NCBI RefSeq assembly: GCF_000620045.1
Contig: NZ_JHVH01000029.1
Coordinates: 1 to 40,395 of the forward strand
Direction of reading: 5' to 3'
DNA from: Halomonas halodenitrificans DSM 735
GTDB taxonomy: Bacteria; Pseudomonadota; Gammaproteobacteria; Pseudomonadales; Halomonadaceae
DNA: 40,395 nt
The position numbers were made by a program, and so were the translations under genes. A model generated the notes under the pieces. It saw only the letters and a list, made by a program, of their open reading frames with translations. It ran no database searches and had not been told where the DNA came from. Below, piece after piece: positions 27,774 to 38,131 of this stretch. Each line of letters starts with the position of its first letter. Position 1 is the first letter of the stretch.

Positions 27774-28274
27774 ATGGCGAAGAACGAACAGCAAAGCGGC
27801 GACCTCCAGGAGAAGCTGGTACAGGTCAACCGTGTTGCCAAGGTGGTCAAGGGTGGCCGTGTCTTCGGTTTCACCGCACTGACCGTCGTCGGTGACGGCA
27901 AGGGCCGTGTCGGCTTCGGTCGCGGCAAGGCACGTGAAGTGCCGGTTGCGATCCAGAAGGCAATGGACCAGGCGCGTCGCAACATGGTCAAGGTGCACCT
28001 CTCCGGCGGCACCCTGCAGTACCCGATCAAGGCCCGTCACGGCGCCTCCAAGGTGTACATGCAGCCCGCCTCCGAGGGTACCGGCGTTATCGCCGGCGGC
28101 GCCATGCGCTCCGTGCTGGAGCTGGCCGGCGTCCATGACGTCCTGGCCAAGTGCTACGGCTCCACCAATCCGGTGAACGTGGTGCGGGCGACCGTCAAGG
28201 GTCTGAGCGCCATTCAGTCGCCGGAAGACATCGCCGCCAAGCGCGGTATGCCTGTCGAAGCGATCACGGGGTGA
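27774..28274 (+). CDS. rpsE: 30S ribosomal protein S5
   Basis: 166 aa. It takes part in decoding accuracy and the mRNA entry helicase. The S5 double-stranded RNA-binding signature ([20 protein letters not shown], from about residue 19) is intact, including the spectinomycin-contact loop. It lies in the standard rplR-rpsE-rpmD order. Confidence 0.98.
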   Translation: MAKNEQQSGDLQEKLVQVNRVAKVVKGGRVFGFTALTVVGDGKGRVGFGRGKAREVPVAIQKAMDQARRNMVKVHLSGGTLQYPIKARHGASKVYMQPASEGTGVIAGGAMRSVLELAGVHDVLAKCYGSTNPVNVVRATVKGLSAIQSPEDIAAKRGMPVEAITG

Positions 28275-28279
28275 GCACC

Positions 28280-28462
28280 ATGGCAGCAACGATCAAGGTT
28301 ACCCAGACCCGCAGCACCATCGGCGTGTTGGCCAAGCACAAGGCCACCATCCAAGGCCTCGGCCTGCGTCGTATCGGTCACACGGTCCAGCTGGAAGATA
28401 CCCCCGCCGTACGCGGCATGATTCACAAGGTTAACTACCTTGTGCGCGTTGAGGGAGAGTAA
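28280..28462 (+). CDS. rpmD: 50S ribosomal protein L30
   Basis: 60 aa, normal for the short bacterial form. It starts [15 protein letters not shown] at the ATG 5 nt after the rpsE stop. The open frame extends upstream into rpsE without family similarity. rplO begins 3 nt after the stop. Confidence 0.96.
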   Translation: MAATIKVTQTRSTIGVLAKHKATIQGLGLRRIGHTVQLEDTPAVRGMIHKVNYLVRVEGE

Positions 28463-28465
28463 TCC

Positions 28466-28900
28466 ATGAAACTCAATAGCCTGAGCCCGGCACCGGGCTC
28501 CAAGCACGCCGAAAAGCGCGTGGGTCGTGGCATCGGCTCCGGTCTGGGCAAGACCGGCGGCCGTGGTCACAAGGGCCTCAAGTCGCGTAGCGGCGGTAGC
28601 GTCAAGCCCGGCTTCGAGGGCGGTCAGATGCCGCTGCAGCGGCGTCTGCCGAAGTTCGGCTTCACCTCGGCGAAGTCGCAGGTTTCCGAGGAAGTGCGCC
28701 TGGCCGAGCTGGCCAAGGTTGCCGGTGACGAAGTTACCCTCGAGACCCTCAAGCAGGCCAACGTGCTGAAGGACGCCACGCTGCATGCGAAGGTGATCCT
28801 CTCCGGCGATCTGAACAAGGCGGTTACGGTCCGCGGTCTCAAGGTCACCAAGGGTGCCCGTGCCGCTATCGAATCCGCCGGTGGCAAGGTAGAGGGCTAA
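28466..28900 (+). CDS. rplO: 50S ribosomal protein L15
   Basis: 144 aa. It is a late assembly protein that wraps 23S domains II and V. The glycine-rich N-terminal arm ([18 protein letters not shown]) is typical. The TAA stop is followed at once by the secY ATG with no spacer. Confidence 0.97.
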   Translation: MKLNSLSPAPGSKHAEKRVGRGIGSGLGKTGGRGHKGLKSRSGGSVKPGFEGGQMPLQRRLPKFGFTSAKSQVSEEVRLAELAKVAGDEVTLETLKQANVLKDATLHAKVILSGDLNKAVTVRGLKVTKGARAAIESAGGKVEG

Positions 28901-30232
28901 ATGGCGAAGTCAGGAAAAGTGCCGGCGATGGGCAGCGGTCTAGGTGAACTATGGGCGCGTCTGCGCTTCGTGCTCCTCGCCATCGTGGTGTACCGTATCG
29001 GTGCCCACATCCCCGTGCCCGGTATGAATCCTGACCAGCTTGCTGCCTTGTTCAGGGAGCAGCAGGGCACCATTCTCGGCATGTTCAACATGTTTTCGGG
29101 TGGTGCCCTGGAACGCATGAGTATCTTCGCCCTGGGCATCATGCCCTACATATCGGCGTCGATCATCATGCAGTTGCTGACCGCGGTCTCTCCCCATCTT
29201 GAGCAGCTCAAGAAGGAGGGCGAGGCCGGGCGGCGCAAGATCAGCCAGTATACGCGCTACGGCACCGTTGCCCTGGCTCTCGTCCAGGCCACCGGCATGT
29301 CGGTGGGTCTGGCCAGCCAGGGTGTCGCCTATACCGCCGACTTCAGCTTCTATTTCACCGCCATCGTCACCTTCGTTGGCGGTGCAGTGTTCCTGATGTG
29401 GCTGGGTGAACAGATCACCGAGAAGGGAATCGGTAACGGCATCTCGCTGCTGATTTTCTCCGGTATCGTGGCGGGACTCCCCGGCGCCGTCGGCCAGGCC
29501 TTCGAGCTGGCACGCAACGAAGGGGCGTGGAACGTCCTGCCGCTGCTGGCCCTCACTGCCCTGGGGGTGGCTACCGTGGCCTTCGTGGTGTTCATCGAGC
29601 GCGGTCAGCGCCGGATCACCGTGAACTACCCGCGTCGTCAGGTCGGCAACAAGATGTATGCCGGTCAGAGTAGCTACCTGCCGCTCAAGGTGAACATGGC
29701 GGGCGTCATTCCGCCCATCTTTGCCTCCAGCATTCTGCTGTTTCCGGCGTCGCTGGGGCAGTGGGTAGGTGCCGGCGACGGTCTCGACTGGCTGCAGCGT
29801 GCATCCCAGGCCCTCGGCCCGGGACAGCCACTGTACATCTTGCTTTTTGCCGCGGCGGTGGTATTCTTCTGCTTCTTTTACACAGCGCTGGTCTTCAATC
29901 CCAAGGACGTCGCCGACAACCTCAAGAAGTCGGGTGCCTTCCTGCCGGGGATTCGTCCTGGCGAGCAGACCGCTCGCTACGTCGACAAGGTCATGACGCG
30001 TCTGACCCTGTTCGGCGCCTTGTACATCACTGCGGTTTCCCTGATGCCCCAGTTCCTGATCGTGGCGTGGAACGTACCGTTCTTCTTCGGTGGTACCTCG
30101 CTTCTGATCGTGGTGGTGGTGATCATGGACTTCATGGGGCAGGTGCAGTCGCATCTCATGTCGCATCAGTATGAGTCGGTGATGAAGAAGTCCAACCTGA
30201 AAGGCTACGGCGGCGGTGGTATCACGCGCTGA
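28901..30232 (+). CDS. secY: preprotein translocase subunit SecY
   Basis: 443 aa, same as E. coli, with ten membrane segments. It forms the protein-conducting channel with SecE (also in this window) and SecG. The plug region [14 protein letters not shown] follows the first helix, and the signature [24 protein letters not shown] is interrupted by no changes I can see. The cytosolic loop with [16 protein letters not shown] lies near residues 239-254. The start abuts rplO. Confidence 0.98.
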   Translation: MAKSGKVPAMGSGLGELWARLRFVLLAIVVYRIGAHIPVPGMNPDQLAALFREQQGTILGMFNMFSGGALERMSIFALGIMPYISASIIMQLLTAVSPHLEQLKKEGEAGRRKISQYTRYGTVALALVQATGMSVGLASQGVAYTADFSFYFTAIVTFVGGAVFLMWLGEQITEKGIGNGISLLIFSGIVAGLPGAVGQAFELARNEGAWNVLPLLALTALGVATVAFVVFIERGQRRITVNYPRRQVGNKMYAGQSSYLPLKVNMAGVIPPIFASSILLFPASLGQWVGAGDGLDWLQRASQALGPGQPLYILLFAAAVVFFCFFYTALVFNPKDVADNLKKSGAFLPGIRPGEQTARYVDKVMTRLTLFGALYITAVSLMPQFLIVAWNVPFFFGGTSLLIVVVVIMDFMGQVQSHLMSHQYESVMKKSNLKGYGGGGITR

Positions 30233-30258
30233 GGCGCCGCCCGTCGAACTGGCGCGTT

Positions 30259-30276
30259 GCGACCCGTGAGGGTCGC
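30259..30276 (+). other. hairpin in the secY-rpmJ spacer
   Basis: GCGACCC-GTGA-GGGTCGC is a perfect 7-bp stem with a GNRA tetraloop, 26 nt after the secY stop and 28 nt before rpmJ. No T-run follows. It may be a stabiliser or a protein-binding site. Confidence 0.5.
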
Positions 30277-30304
30277 CTCGCTAGCCGACTTTGGAGATGG
30301 AACG

Positions 30305-30418
30305 ATGAAAGTTCGAGCTTCCGTGAAGAAAATGTGCCGCAACTGCAAGATCATCCGTCGCAATGGCGCCGTCCGCGTCATCTGCACGGAACCGCGGCAC
30401 AAGCAGCGCCAGGGTTGA
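30305..30418 (+). CDS. rpmJ: 50S ribosomal protein L36
   Basis: 37 aa, starting [19 protein letters not shown]. The zinc ribbon ligands are present (C11, C14, C27 and H32), so this is the zinc-binding form. It helps organise 23S rRNA around the GTPase centre. TGGAGATGG lies just before the ATG. It is the last spc gene; a 124-nt spacer with a strong hairpin precedes rpsM. Confidence 0.95.
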   Translation: MKVRASVKKMCRNCKIIRRNGAVRVICTEPRHKQRQG

Positions 30419-30446
30419 TCCTGACGCTGCGCTGAACCGGGTGCCG

Positions 30447-30483
30447 GCATGCCCCTTGCCCTCTGCAGGGTGAAGGGGTATGC
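30447..30483 (+). promoter_or_regulatory. strong hairpin ahead of the alpha operon
   Basis: GCATGCCCCTTGCCCT pairs with AGGGTGAAGGGGTATGC, about 15 pairs with one bulge and G-U pairs, closed by a CTGC loop. A modest TTTT comes 10 nt later. It lies between rpmJ and rpsM, where E. coli has the S4-binding alpha leader, but the sequence does not resemble that pseudoknot. It could be an attenuator or a different S4 target. Confidence 0.6.
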
Positions 30484-30542
30484 TGTTGCGCCTTTTGTAG
30501 TAGACCCAACGAGCAAGCCGCTCACATATTCGGAGTAAGCTG

Positions 30543-30899
30543 ATGGCCCGTATTGCAGGCGTCAATATCCCGGACAACAAGCATGCGGCGATCTCGCTGA
30601 CCTATATCTTCGGGATTGGCCGCACACGTGCACAGGACATCTGTGCCGCGTCCGGCATCGTGCCGACGACCAAGATCCAGGAACTGTCATCTGAAGAGAT
30701 CGACACCCTGCGTTCGGAAGTCGGCAAGTACACCGTTGAAGGTGACCTTCGTCGTGATGTGACGCTGAATATCAAGCGTCTCATGGACCTGGGTTGCTAT
30801 CGTGGTCTGCGTCATCGTCGTGGTCTTCCGCTGCGTGGTCAGCGTACCAAGACCAATGCGCGTACCCGCAAGGGCCCGCGCAAGCCGATCCGCAAATAA
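30543..30899 (+). CDS. rpsM: 30S ribosomal protein S13
   Basis: 118 aa. It is a 30S head protein whose C-terminal tail contacts the P-site tRNA and which bridges to L5. The signature [20 protein letters not shown] is complete. First gene of the alpha operon. A GGAG box lies before the ATG. Confidence 0.98.
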   Translation: MARIAGVNIPDNKHAAISLTYIFGIGRTRAQDICAASGIVPTTKIQELSSEEIDTLRSEVGKYTVEGDLRRDVTLNIKRLMDLGCYRGLRHRRGLPLRGQRTKTNARTRKGPRKPIRK

Positions 30900-30938
30900 C
30901 ACGCACGTTCTGGCGTAAAGACAGGAAGAATCATCAAC

Positions 30939-31325
30939 ATGGCTAACCCGCGTAGCAATCGCAAGAAGGTTAAAAAGCAGGTAGTGGATGCCGTTGCGCA
31001 TATCCACGCCTCTTTTAACAACACGATCATTACGATCACAGACCGCCAGGGCAATGCTCTTTCCTGGGCAACTGCCGGTGGTTCGGGTTTTCGTGGTTCT
31101 CGCAAGAGCACCCCGTTCGCTGCTCAAGTAGCAAGCGAGCGTGCAGCGAACGCTGCAGCCGAGTATGGTGTGAAAAACGTCGACGTGCTGGTCAAGGGCC
31201 CCGGTCCTGGCCGTGAATCCGCCGTGCGCGCGCTCAATGCCGCCGGCTTCCGCGTGCAGAGCATCATTGACGCGACGCCCATTCCCCATAATGGCTGCCG
31301 TCCGCCGAAGAAACGCCGCGTTTAA
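30939..31325 (+). CDS. rpsK: 30S ribosomal protein S11
   Basis: 128 aa. It forms part of the platform with S6, S18 and S21. It starts [20 protein letters not shown], and the signature [19 protein letters not shown] ends the protein. Standard alpha operon position. Confidence 0.98.
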   Translation: MANPRSNRKKVKKQVVDAVAHIHASFNNTIITITDRQGNALSWATAGGSGFRGSRKSTPFAAQVASERAANAAAEYGVKNVDVLVKGPGPGRESAVRALNAAGFRVQSIIDATPIPHNGCRPPKKRRV

Positions 31326-31337
31326 GGAGACAGATTC

Positions 31338-31958
31338 ATGGCTCGTTACATTGGACCGAAGTGCAAACTGTCTCGTCGTGAGGGGACCGACCTCTTTCTG
31401 AAGAGCGGTGTCACTCCCTTCGAGAAGAAGTGCAAATCCGAGCAGATCCCGGGTGTGCACGGCCAGCGCCGTCAGCGTATTTCCGAATACGGCTTGCAGC
31501 TTCGCGAGAAGCAGAAAGTACGTCGCATGTATGGCGTACTCGAGAAGCAGTTCCGCAACTACTACAAGGAAGCGGCCCGTCTCAAGGGCGCGACCGGCGA
31601 AGTGTTGCTGCAGCTTCTCGAATCCCGACTGGACAACGTCGTCTACCGCATGGGCTATGGCTCGACTCGCTCCGAAGCTCGGCAGCTGGTCAGCCACAAG
31701 GCCATCGTCGTGAACGGCAAGACCGTCAACGTGGCGTCCTATCAGGTCAAGCCCGGTGACGTGGTCTCCGTTCGTGAAAAGGCGAAGAATCAGGCGCGCA
31801 TCCAGAACGCCCTGGCCCTGGCCGCCAACCGCGGCGACGTGGCCTGGATCGAGGTCGATGCCAAGAAGATGGAAGGCACTTTCAAGGCGCTGCCCGAGCG
31901 TGGCGACCTGTCTGCCGACATCAACGAGGCCCTGATCGTCGAGCTGTACTCCAAGTAA
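31338..31958 (+). CDS. rpsD: 30S ribosomal protein S4
   Basis: 206 aa. It is a primary 16S binder, affects decoding accuracy, and represses the alpha operon in E. coli. The S4 RNA-binding domain ([20 protein letters not shown], from about residue 95) is intact. Confidence 0.98.
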   Translation: MARYIGPKCKLSRREGTDLFLKSGVTPFEKKCKSEQIPGVHGQRRQRISEYGLQLREKQKVRRMYGVLEKQFRNYYKEAARLKGATGEVLLQLLESRLDNVVYRMGYGSTRSEARQLVSHKAIVVNGKTVNVASYQVKPGDVVSVREKAKNQARIQNALALAANRGDVAWIEVDAKKMEGTFKALPERGDLSADINEALIVELYSK

Positions 31959-31975
31959 GCGGTGCCAAGCGCCGT

Positions 31976-32001
31976 GCCTGCCCTCGGTGACGGGGGCAGG
32001 C
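31976..32001 (+). other. hairpin in the rpsD-rpoA spacer
   Basis: GCCTGCCC/GGGCAGGC is a perfect 8-bp stem with a 10-nt loop in the 86-nt spacer. No T-run follows. It may partly uncouple rpoA from the ribosomal genes, or serve as a processing site. Confidence 0.45.
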
Positions 32002-32044
32002 CAAGAGTACCCAGTATCCGTTTGGCAGCCTGAAAGGTGTTCAT

Positions 32045-33043
32045 ATGCAGCGTTCAGTGACAGAGTTTCTTCGCCCGCGCGACATCAAGGTCGAAGAGAT
32101 CAGTGCACACCACGCGAAGATCGTGCTCGAGCCCTTCGAGCGTGGCTTCGGCCACACGCTGGGCAACGCCCTGCGTCGCATCCTGCTCTCGTCCATGCCC
32201 GGCTGTGCCGTGGTAGAGGCCGAGATCGGCGGCGTCGAGCATGAGTACAGCGCGATCGAGGGCGTCCAGGAAGATGTCATCGAAATCCTCCTGAACCTCA
32301 AGGACGTGGCGATCAAGATGCATAGCCGCGACGAGGCGGTGCTCTCGCTGAACAAGCAGGGCCCGGCCGTCGTGACTGCGGGCGATATCGCCCTCGACCA
32401 TGACGTCGAGATCGTCAACCCCGACCACATCATCGCCCACGTCAACGAGGGTGCCGAGCTCAAGATGCAGCTCAAGGTGGCGCGCGGCCGCGGCTATGAG
32501 CCGGCGGATGCACGTGTCGGTGCCGATGACGAATCTCGCGCCATCGGCCGCCTGCAGCTGGATGCGACCTTCAGCCCCGTGCGTCGTGTTTCCTACAGCG
32601 TCGAGGCCGCGCGTGTCGAACAGCGCACCGACCTCGACAAGCTGATCATCGATCTGGAAACCGACGGCACCCTGGATCCCGAAGAGGCGATCCGTCGCAG
32701 CGCGACCATCCTGCAGGATCAGCTGGCCGCGTTTGTCGACCTGGAAGCCGACAAGGAACAGGAAGTGGAGGAGGAAGAGGATCATATCGATCCGATCCTG
32801 CTGCGCCCCGTAGACGATCTCGAGTTGACCGTTCGCAGCGCCAACTGCCTGAAGGCCGAGAACATCTACTACATCGGCGATCTGATCCAGCGCACCGAGG
32901 TGGAGCTGCTCAAGACGCCGAACCTCGGCAAGAAGTCCCTGAATGAAATCAAGGACGTTCTGGCAGCTCGCGGTCTTTCCCTGGGCATGCGGCTGGAAAA
33001 CTGGCCGCCGGCAAGCCTGAAGGACGACAAGGCCTCAGCGTGA
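32045..33043 (+). CDS. rpoA: DNA-directed RNA polymerase subunit alpha
   Basis: 332 aa. The N-terminal domain (1-235) nucleates polymerase assembly and shows the conserved [20 protein letters not shown]. After an acidic linker ([11 protein letters not shown]), the C-terminal domain with [16 protein letters not shown] and [14 protein letters not shown] segments binds UP elements and activators. AAAGGTG precedes the ATG. Confidence 0.98.
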   Translation: MQRSVTEFLRPRDIKVEEISAHHAKIVLEPFERGFGHTLGNALRRILLSSMPGCAVVEAEIGGVEHEYSAIEGVQEDVIEILLNLKDVAIKMHSRDEAVLSLNKQGPAVVTAGDIALDHDVEIVNPDHIIAHVNEGAELKMQLKVARGRGYEPADARVGADDESRAIGRLQLDATFSPVRRVSYSVEAARVEQRTDLDKLIIDLETDGTLDPEEAIRRSATILQDQLAAFVDLEADKEQEVEEEEDHIDPILLRPVDDLELTVRSANCLKAENIYYIGDLIQRTEVELLKTPNLGKKSLNEIKDVLAARGLSLGMRLENWPPASLKDDKASA

Positions 33044-33082
33044 GCGCCGACTCGAGTCCCAGTTTGGTAAGGAATCACAACC

Positions 33083-33466
33083 ATGCGTCATCGTAAGAGT
33101 GGTCGTCACCTCAATCGTACGAGCTCGCATCGTCAGGCCATGTTCAAGAACATGAGCGTGTCGCTGATCGAGCACGAGGTCATCAAGACAACCCTGCCCA
33201 AGGCCAAGGAGCTGCGTCGCGTCATCGAGCCGCTGATCACTCTGGCCAAGCAGGACAGCGTCGCCAATCGTCGTCTGGCCTTCAGCCGCACCCGTTCCAA
33301 GGATGCGGTTGGCAAGCTCTTCAACGAGCTGGGTCCGCGTTACGCCGAGCGTCCGGGCGGTTACGTCCGTATTCTCAAGTGCGGTTTCCGCGCTGGCGAC
33401 AACGCCCCCATGGCCTTCGTCGAACTCGTCGATCGTCCGATCGTCGAGGATGCCGACGAGGATTGA
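33083..33466 (+). CDS. rplQ: 50S ribosomal protein L17
   Basis: 127 aa. It surrounds the exit tunnel. It starts [20 protein letters not shown], the family signature. Last gene of the alpha operon, followed after 34 nt by a strong terminator. Confidence 0.98.
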   Translation: MRHRKSGRHLNRTSSHRQAMFKNMSVSLIEHEVIKTTLPKAKELRRVIEPLITLAKQDSVANRRLAFSRTRSKDAVGKLFNELGPRYAERPGGYVRILKCGFRAGDNAPMAFVELVDRPIVEDADED

Positions 33467-33500
33467 TCCTCGGGCCTCAGGCCAGGCATGCGCTGTAAAG

Positions 33501-33533
33501 AAAAACCGGCCCCCGCAAGGGGCCGGTTTTTTT
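33501..33533. terminator. bidirectional terminator between rplQ and uvrA
   Basis: AAAAACCGGCCCC / GGGGCCGGTTTTTTT with a small CGCAA loop, A-run on the left and T-run on the right. It ends rplQ on the plus strand and the convergent uvrA, whose stop codon is 3 nt away. Confidence 0.93.
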
Positions 33534-33536
33534 CGT

Positions 33537-36398
33537 TCAGGCCGTACTCCGTGCCTCGGCGGACTTCTCCTTGTCCCGCTCAAGGAAAGGCTTCAGGAAG
33601 TGCCCGGTGTGGGAGGCTTCCATCTCGGCGACCTGTTCCGGGGTGCCCTCGGCGATGATGCGCCCGCCACCGGAGCCGCCCTCGGGCCCCAGGTCGATCA
33701 GCCAGTCCGCGGTCTTGATCACGTCCAGGTTATGTTCGATCACCACGATGCTGTTGCCATGGTCGCGCAGGCGGTGGAGTACGCCGAGCAGCTGGCGGAT
33801 ATCCTCGAAGTGCAGGCCGGTGGTCGGCTCGTCGAGGATATACAGAGTCTTGCCGGTATCGCGCTTGGCCAGCTCCCGGGCGAGCTTGACTCGCTGTGCC
33901 TCGCCGCCGGACAGGGTAGTGGCGCTCTGGCCCAGGCGAATATAGGAGAGGCCCACATCGAGCAGGGTCTGCAGGCGCCGGGCGATGGCCGGAACGGGGC
34001 TGAAGAACGCCAGCGCCTCTTCCACGGTCATCCCCAGCACCTCGTCGATGCTCTTGCCCTTGTAGGCGATCTCCAGGGTCTCACGGTTGTAGCGCTTGCC
34101 CTTGCAGACGTCGCAGGGCACGTAGATATCGGGGAGGAAGTGCATCTCCACCTTGATCATCCCCTCGCCCTGGCACGCCTCGCAGCGCCCGCCCTTGACG
34201 TTGAAGGAGAAGCGGCCGGGCTTGTAGCCCCGTGAGCGCGCCTCCTGGGTGCCGGCGAAGAGCTCGCGGATCGGCGTGAAGATGCCGGTGTAGGTGGCCG
34301 GGTTGGAGCGGGGGGTGCGCCCGATGGGGCTCTGATCGATATCGATCACCTTGTCGAGTCGGTCGAGCCCCTCGATCCCGTCGTGGGCCGCCGGCGTCAG
34401 GCTGGTGGCGTGGTTGAGCTCGCGGGCGGCGATGGGCATCAGGGTCGAGTTGATCAGCGTCGACTTGCCCGACCCGGAGACGCCGGTGACACAGACGAAC
34501 AGCCCCAGGGGCAGTTCCAGGGTGACGTCCTGGAGATTGTTGCCGCTGGCTCCGGTGAGGCGGACCATTTTTTCCGGATTGCCGGGAATGCGCCAGGGCG
34601 GCACCTCGATGCGTCGTGTACCGGCGAGGTACTGGCCGGTCAGCGAGGCGTCGTTGTCGATGATCTGGGCCGGGGTGCCCTGGGCGATGATCTCGCCCCC
34701 GTGCACGCCGGCGCCGGGGCCGATGTCGAGCACGTGGTCGGCGGCGCGGATGGCGTCCTCGTCGTGCTCCACCACGATCACGGTATTGCCCAGGTCGCGC
34801 AGGCGCTCGAGTGTCTTCAGGAGGCGGTCATTGTCGCGCTGGTGCAGGCCGATGGAGGGCTCGTCGAGGATATACATCACGCCCACCAGGCCGGCACCGA
34901 TCTGGCTGGCCAGACGGATGCGCTGGGCCTCGCCGCCGGAGAGGGTCTCGGCGCTGCGCTCCAGATTGAGATAGTCGAGGCCCACGTTGACCAGAAACTC
35001 CAGGCGGGCATGGATCTCGTTGATGATCTTGACGGCGATCTCGCCGCGGCGGCCGGACAGTTCGAGTGCCTTGAAGTAGCGCCAGGCCTCGCCGATGGGC
35101 AGGCGGACCATCTCGGGCAGGGAGCGCTCATCGATGAAGACATGCCGCGATTCCTTGCGCAGCCGTGACCCTTCACAGCCGGGGCAGGGCTGCACGGCAA
35201 TATAGCGGGCCAGTTCCTCGCGCACCATGCTCGATTCGGTCTCACGGTAGCGGCGCTGCAGGTTGGGCAGCACGCCCTCGAAAGGGTGTTCGCGAGACAC
35301 CTTGCGGCCACGGTCGTTGACGTAGTGGAAGGTGATATCGTCGCGGCCGCTGCCGTGGAGGATCACCTCGCGCTCGTGGCGTGCCAGCTCCTTCCAGGGA
35401 GTCTCCAGGGTGAAGCGGTAGTGGTCGGCCACCGCCTGCAGCTGATTGAAGTAGAAGACGCTGCGTCGGTCCCAGCCCTTGATCACGCCCTCGGCCAGGG
35501 ACAGCTCCGGGTGACTGATCAGCTTCTCGGGATCGAAGACCTGCTGTACCCCCAGCCCGTCGCAGGTCGGGCAGGCGCCGGCGGGGTTGTTGAAGGAGAA
35601 CATGCGCGGCTCGAGTTCGGCGATGGAGTAGCCGCACACCGGGCAGGCGAAGCGTGCCGAGAAGGCGATGTCCTCCTGCTCACCGTCCATGAAGTGAACC
35701 ATGGCAACGCCGTCGGCCAGGCCGAGGGCGGTCTCGAAGGACTCCGCCAGGCGCTGCTGCAGCCCATCACGCACCTTGATGCGATCGACCACCACACTGA
35801 TATCGTGCTTGCGGGTCTTCTCCAGCGGGGCGATATCGTCGAGCTCGAGTACCTGGCCATCGACCATGGCGCGCACGAAGCCCTGGGCACGCAGCTCGGC
35901 GAGTAGCTGCAGGTGCTCGCCCTTGCGTCCCTTGACCACCGGGGCCAGCAGCATCAGCTTGCTGCCCTCGGGCAGTGCCAGTACCTGGTCGACCATCTGG
36001 GAGACGGTCTGGGCCTCGAGGTCCTCGCCGTGCTCCGGGCAGCGCGGGGTGCCGGCGCGGGCGAACAGCAGGCGCAGATAGTCGTATATCTCGGTGATGG
36101 TCCCCACGGTAGAGCGTGGGTTGTGGGAGGTGGACTTCTGTTCGATGGAGATCGCCGGGGAGAGGCCCTCGATGTGATCGACGTCGGGCTTCTCCATCAT
36201 CGACAGGAACTGGCGGGCATACGTGGAGAGTGATTCCACATAGCGCCGTTGGCCCTCGGCGTAGAGCGTATCGAAGGCCAGCGACGACTTGCCCGACCCG
36301 GAGAGCCCGGTGACCACGATCAGCCTGTCGCGGGGCAGTTCGACGTCGATATTCTTCAGGTTGTGGGTGCGGGCACCCCTGACCAGAATCCTGTCCAT
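33537..36398 (-). CDS. uvrA: excinuclease ABC subunit A
   Basis: 953 aa. It is the damage-recognition ATPase of nucleotide excision repair and loads UvrB. Two ABC modules are visible: Walker [10 protein letters not shown] near residue 31 and GVSGSGKST in the second half, with [10 protein letters not shown] and [10 protein letters not shown] in the two Walker B regions. Zinc modules are CPVC/CPTC and CEAC/CDVC. The ATG at 36398 ([17 protein letters not shown]) matches the family; a GTG two codons earlier lies within the GAGGTG ribosome binding site and is less likely. I see no LexA-type CTGT-N8-ACAG box upstream. Confidence 0.97.
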   Translation of the reverse strand: MDRILVRGARTHNLKNIDVELPRDRLIVVTGLSGSGKSSLAFDTLYAEGQRRYVESLSTYARQFLSMMEKPDVDHIEGLSPAISIEQKSTSHNPRSTVGTITEIYDYLRLLFARAGTPRCPEHGEDLEAQTVSQMVDQVLALPEGSKLMLLAPVVKGRKGEHLQLLAELRAQGFVRAMVDGQVLELDDIAPLEKTRKHDISVVVDRIKVRDGLQQRLAESFETALGLADGVAMVHFMDGEQEDIAFSARFACPVCGYSIAELEPRMFSFNNPAGACPTCDGLGVQQVFDPEKLISHPELSLAEGVIKGWDRRSVFYFNQLQAVADHYRFTLETPWKELARHEREVILHGSGRDDITFHYVNDRGRKVSREHPFEGVLPNLQRRYRETESSMVREELARYIAVQPCPGCEGSRLRKESRHVFIDERSLPEMVRLPIGEAWRYFKALELSGRRGEIAVKIINEIHARLEFLVNVGLDYLNLERSAETLSGGEAQRIRLASQIGAGLVGVMYILDEPSIGLHQRDNDRLLKTLERLRDLGNTVIVVEHDEDAIRAADHVLDIGPGAGVHGGEIIAQGTPAQIIDNDASLTGQYLAGTRRIEVPPWRIPGNPEKMVRLTGASGNNLQDVTLELPLGLFVCVTGVSGSGKSTLINSTLMPIAARELNHATSLTPAAHDGIEGLDRLDKVIDIDQSPIGRTPRSNPATYTGIFTPIRELFAGTQEARSRGYKPGRFSFNVKGGRCEACQGEGMIKVEMHFLPDIYVPCDVCKGKRYNRETLEIAYKGKSIDEVLGMTVEEALAFFSPVPAIARRLQTLLDVGLSYIRLGQSATTLSGGEAQRVKLARELAKRDTGKTLYILDEPTTGLHFEDIRQLLGVLHRLRDHGNSIVVIEHNLDVIKTADWLIDLGPEGGSGGGRIIAEGTPEQVAEMEASHTGHFLKPFLERDKEKSAEARSTA

Positions 36399-36427
36399 TC
36401 CCACCTCATGACGGCAGCAAAAGATCG

Positions 36428-36457
36428 ATTATACGGGCCGCCTCCCGGCGCCGGCAA
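36428..36457 (-). promoter_or_regulatory. uvrA promoter
   Basis: On the minus strand: TTGCCG, 18 bp, then TATAAT, ending 30 bp before the uvrA ATG. It lies in the 160-bp divergent spacer shared with the MFS gene. No SOS box overlaps it. Confidence 0.6.
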
Positions 36458-36561
36458 AGCCGTCGTGGATGTCGGCTTTCCCCGGCAGGTGGCAAACCGC
36501 TAGAATAGGCGGCCCACTCCATGGGCGCACGACGCCCCTCCAAGGAAGATTGGCTACGCCT

Positions 36562-37950
36562 ATGCGTAAGGTCTCCGGGCTGCTGCTCCCCGCCGAGCGG
36601 CGTGCCATCACCGGTCTTGCCGGTCTCTACGCCACTCGCATGCTGGGCCTGTTCATGGTGCTGCCGGTGCTGGCCCTGTATGCCGATGATCTGGCCGGTG
36701 CCACGCCGCTGTTGGTGGGCCTGGCCCTGGGCATCTACGGCCTGACCCAGGCGGTGCTGCAGATCCCCTTCGGCCTGCTCTCCGACCGCCTGGGCCGCAA
36801 GCCGGTGATCGCCGTTGGCCTGGTGCTGTTCCTGCTGGGCAGCGTAGTGGCGGCGAGTGCCGAGACCATCAACGGCGTGATCCTGGGGCGCTGCCTGCAG
36901 GGTAGCGGCGCGGTGGCCGCCGCGATAATGGCGTTGCTTGCCGACCAGACCCGGGAGCAGGTTCGCACCGCGGCGATGGCGACCATCGGCCTTTCCATCG
37001 GCGTTGCCTTCGCCGTGGCCATGGTGCTGGGGCCGCTGGTCGCCGCCAGTTTCGGCCTCTCCGGGGTCTTCTGGTTCACTGCCGCCATGGCGGTCCTGGG
37101 GCTGCCGGTACTCTGGCGGCTGGTGCCCCCCGCACCGCGTCGCCTGCGTCATCGCGATGTGGGCATCGATCGCACCCAGCTGGGGACTACCCTGGGGCGC
37201 CCCGATCTGCTGCGGCTGGACCTTTCCATCTTCGCCCTGCACCTGATACTGATGGCGATCTTCGTGGCGGTTCCCTTCCGGTTGCTGGAGGCCGGGTTGC
37301 CTACCGATCGCCATGGCCTGGCCTACCTGGGCGTGATGCTGCTGGCGTTCGTCGGCATGGTGCCGCTGGTGGTGATCGCCGAGAAGTATCGGCGCATGAA
37401 GGCCATGTGTCTGCTGGCCATCGCCGCGATGCTGGTCAGCCTGTTGGGCATGGCCTGGGTCGATGCGGGTCTCTGGGGGCTGCTGGGCTGGCTGCTCGTT
37501 TACTTCACCGGCTTCAACCTGCTCGAGGCCACGCTGCCATCCATGATCAGCAAGCTGGCCCCGGCCGGTGCCAAGGGCACCGCCATGGGAGTCTACTCGA
37601 CCAGCCAGTTCCTGGGTGCCTTCCTCGGCGGCGTGCTGGGTGGCGCCCTGTCTCAGCAGTGGGGCCTGTCGGCGGTCTTCCTGGGCGCTGCCGTGCTGAC
37701 CATGGCCTGGCTTGTGGTCATGCTGGGGATGCGTCAGCCGCCACACCTGGTCAGCGAAGTGGTGGCGCTCGATGACGATCACGGCGATGATGCCCTGAAA
37801 ACCCTGGCGGGGAAGTTTGCCGAGGTGGCCGGCGTGGAAGACGTGCTGGTGGTTCCCGAGGAACGCCTGGCCTACCTCAAGGTGGATCGCCAGCGCCTCG
37901 ACGAGGAGGCGCTGGCTAGACTGATCGATACGGGAAGAGCGCACGCCTGA
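36562..37950 (+). CDS. MFS transporter with C-terminal ferredoxin-like domain (YajR-like)
   Basis: 462 aa, about twelve membrane segments. MFS motif A GLLSDRLGRKP is at residues 71-81. After the last helix, a soluble tail (about residues 400-462, with FAEVAGVEDVLVV and LAYLKVDRQRL) looks like the YAM ferredoxin-like domain of E. coli YajR. The substrate is unknown; drug or metabolite efflux is the family norm. The ATG at 36562 is chosen. A TTG four codons upstream is possible but too close to AAGGA. The gene lies between uvrA and ssb, an order I also recall from Pseudomonas. Confidence 0.85.
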   Translation: MRKVSGLLLPAERRAITGLAGLYATRMLGLFMVLPVLALYADDLAGATPLLVGLALGIYGLTQAVLQIPFGLLSDRLGRKPVIAVGLVLFLLGSVVAASAETINGVILGRCLQGSGAVAAAIMALLADQTREQVRTAAMATIGLSIGVAFAVAMVLGPLVAASFGLSGVFWFTAAMAVLGLPVLWRLVPPAPRRLRHRDVGIDRTQLGTTLGRPDLLRLDLSIFALHLILMAIFVAVPFRLLEAGLPTDRHGLAYLGVMLLAFVGMVPLVVIAEKYRRMKAMCLLAIAAMLVSLLGMAWVDAGLWGLLGWLLVYFTGFNLLEATLPSMISKLAPAGAKGTAMGVYSTSQFLGAFLGGVLGGALSQQWGLSAVFLGAAVLTMAWLVVMLGMRQPPHLVSEVVALDDDHGDDALKTLAGKFAEVAGVEDVLVVPEERLAYLKVDRQRLDEEALARLIDTGRAHA

Positions 37951-38053
37951 CGACGCCCTCATCCGCGCGGGCCGGTACGACACGCCATGCAGTGAACCGG
38001 TCCGCGATACAATGCATTCATGACAACACTTTCCTGAAAACAAGGAGTCCCTC

Positions 38054-38131
38054 ATGGCCCGTGGCATCAACAAGGTCATTTTTTATCACTGCCACCTAAC
38101 TATACGATTCTGCTCTATGGTCGGGCTGTGA
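38054..38131 (+). pseudogene. ssb: ssb, truncated after nine codons by an island
   Basis: ATG at 38054 follows AAGGAG at 38042-38047, and a TACAAT -10-like box lies at 38008-38013. The first nine residues, MARGINKVI, are the start of gammaproteobacterial single-stranded DNA-binding protein, and ssb is expected after this MFS gene. The frame then turns into unrelated residues (FYHCHLTIRF...) and stops after 25 codons. The rest of ssb, normally 160-180 aa, is not in this window. SSB is essential, so an intact copy must exist elsewhere, perhaps re-formed at the other end of the island. Confidence 0.8.
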
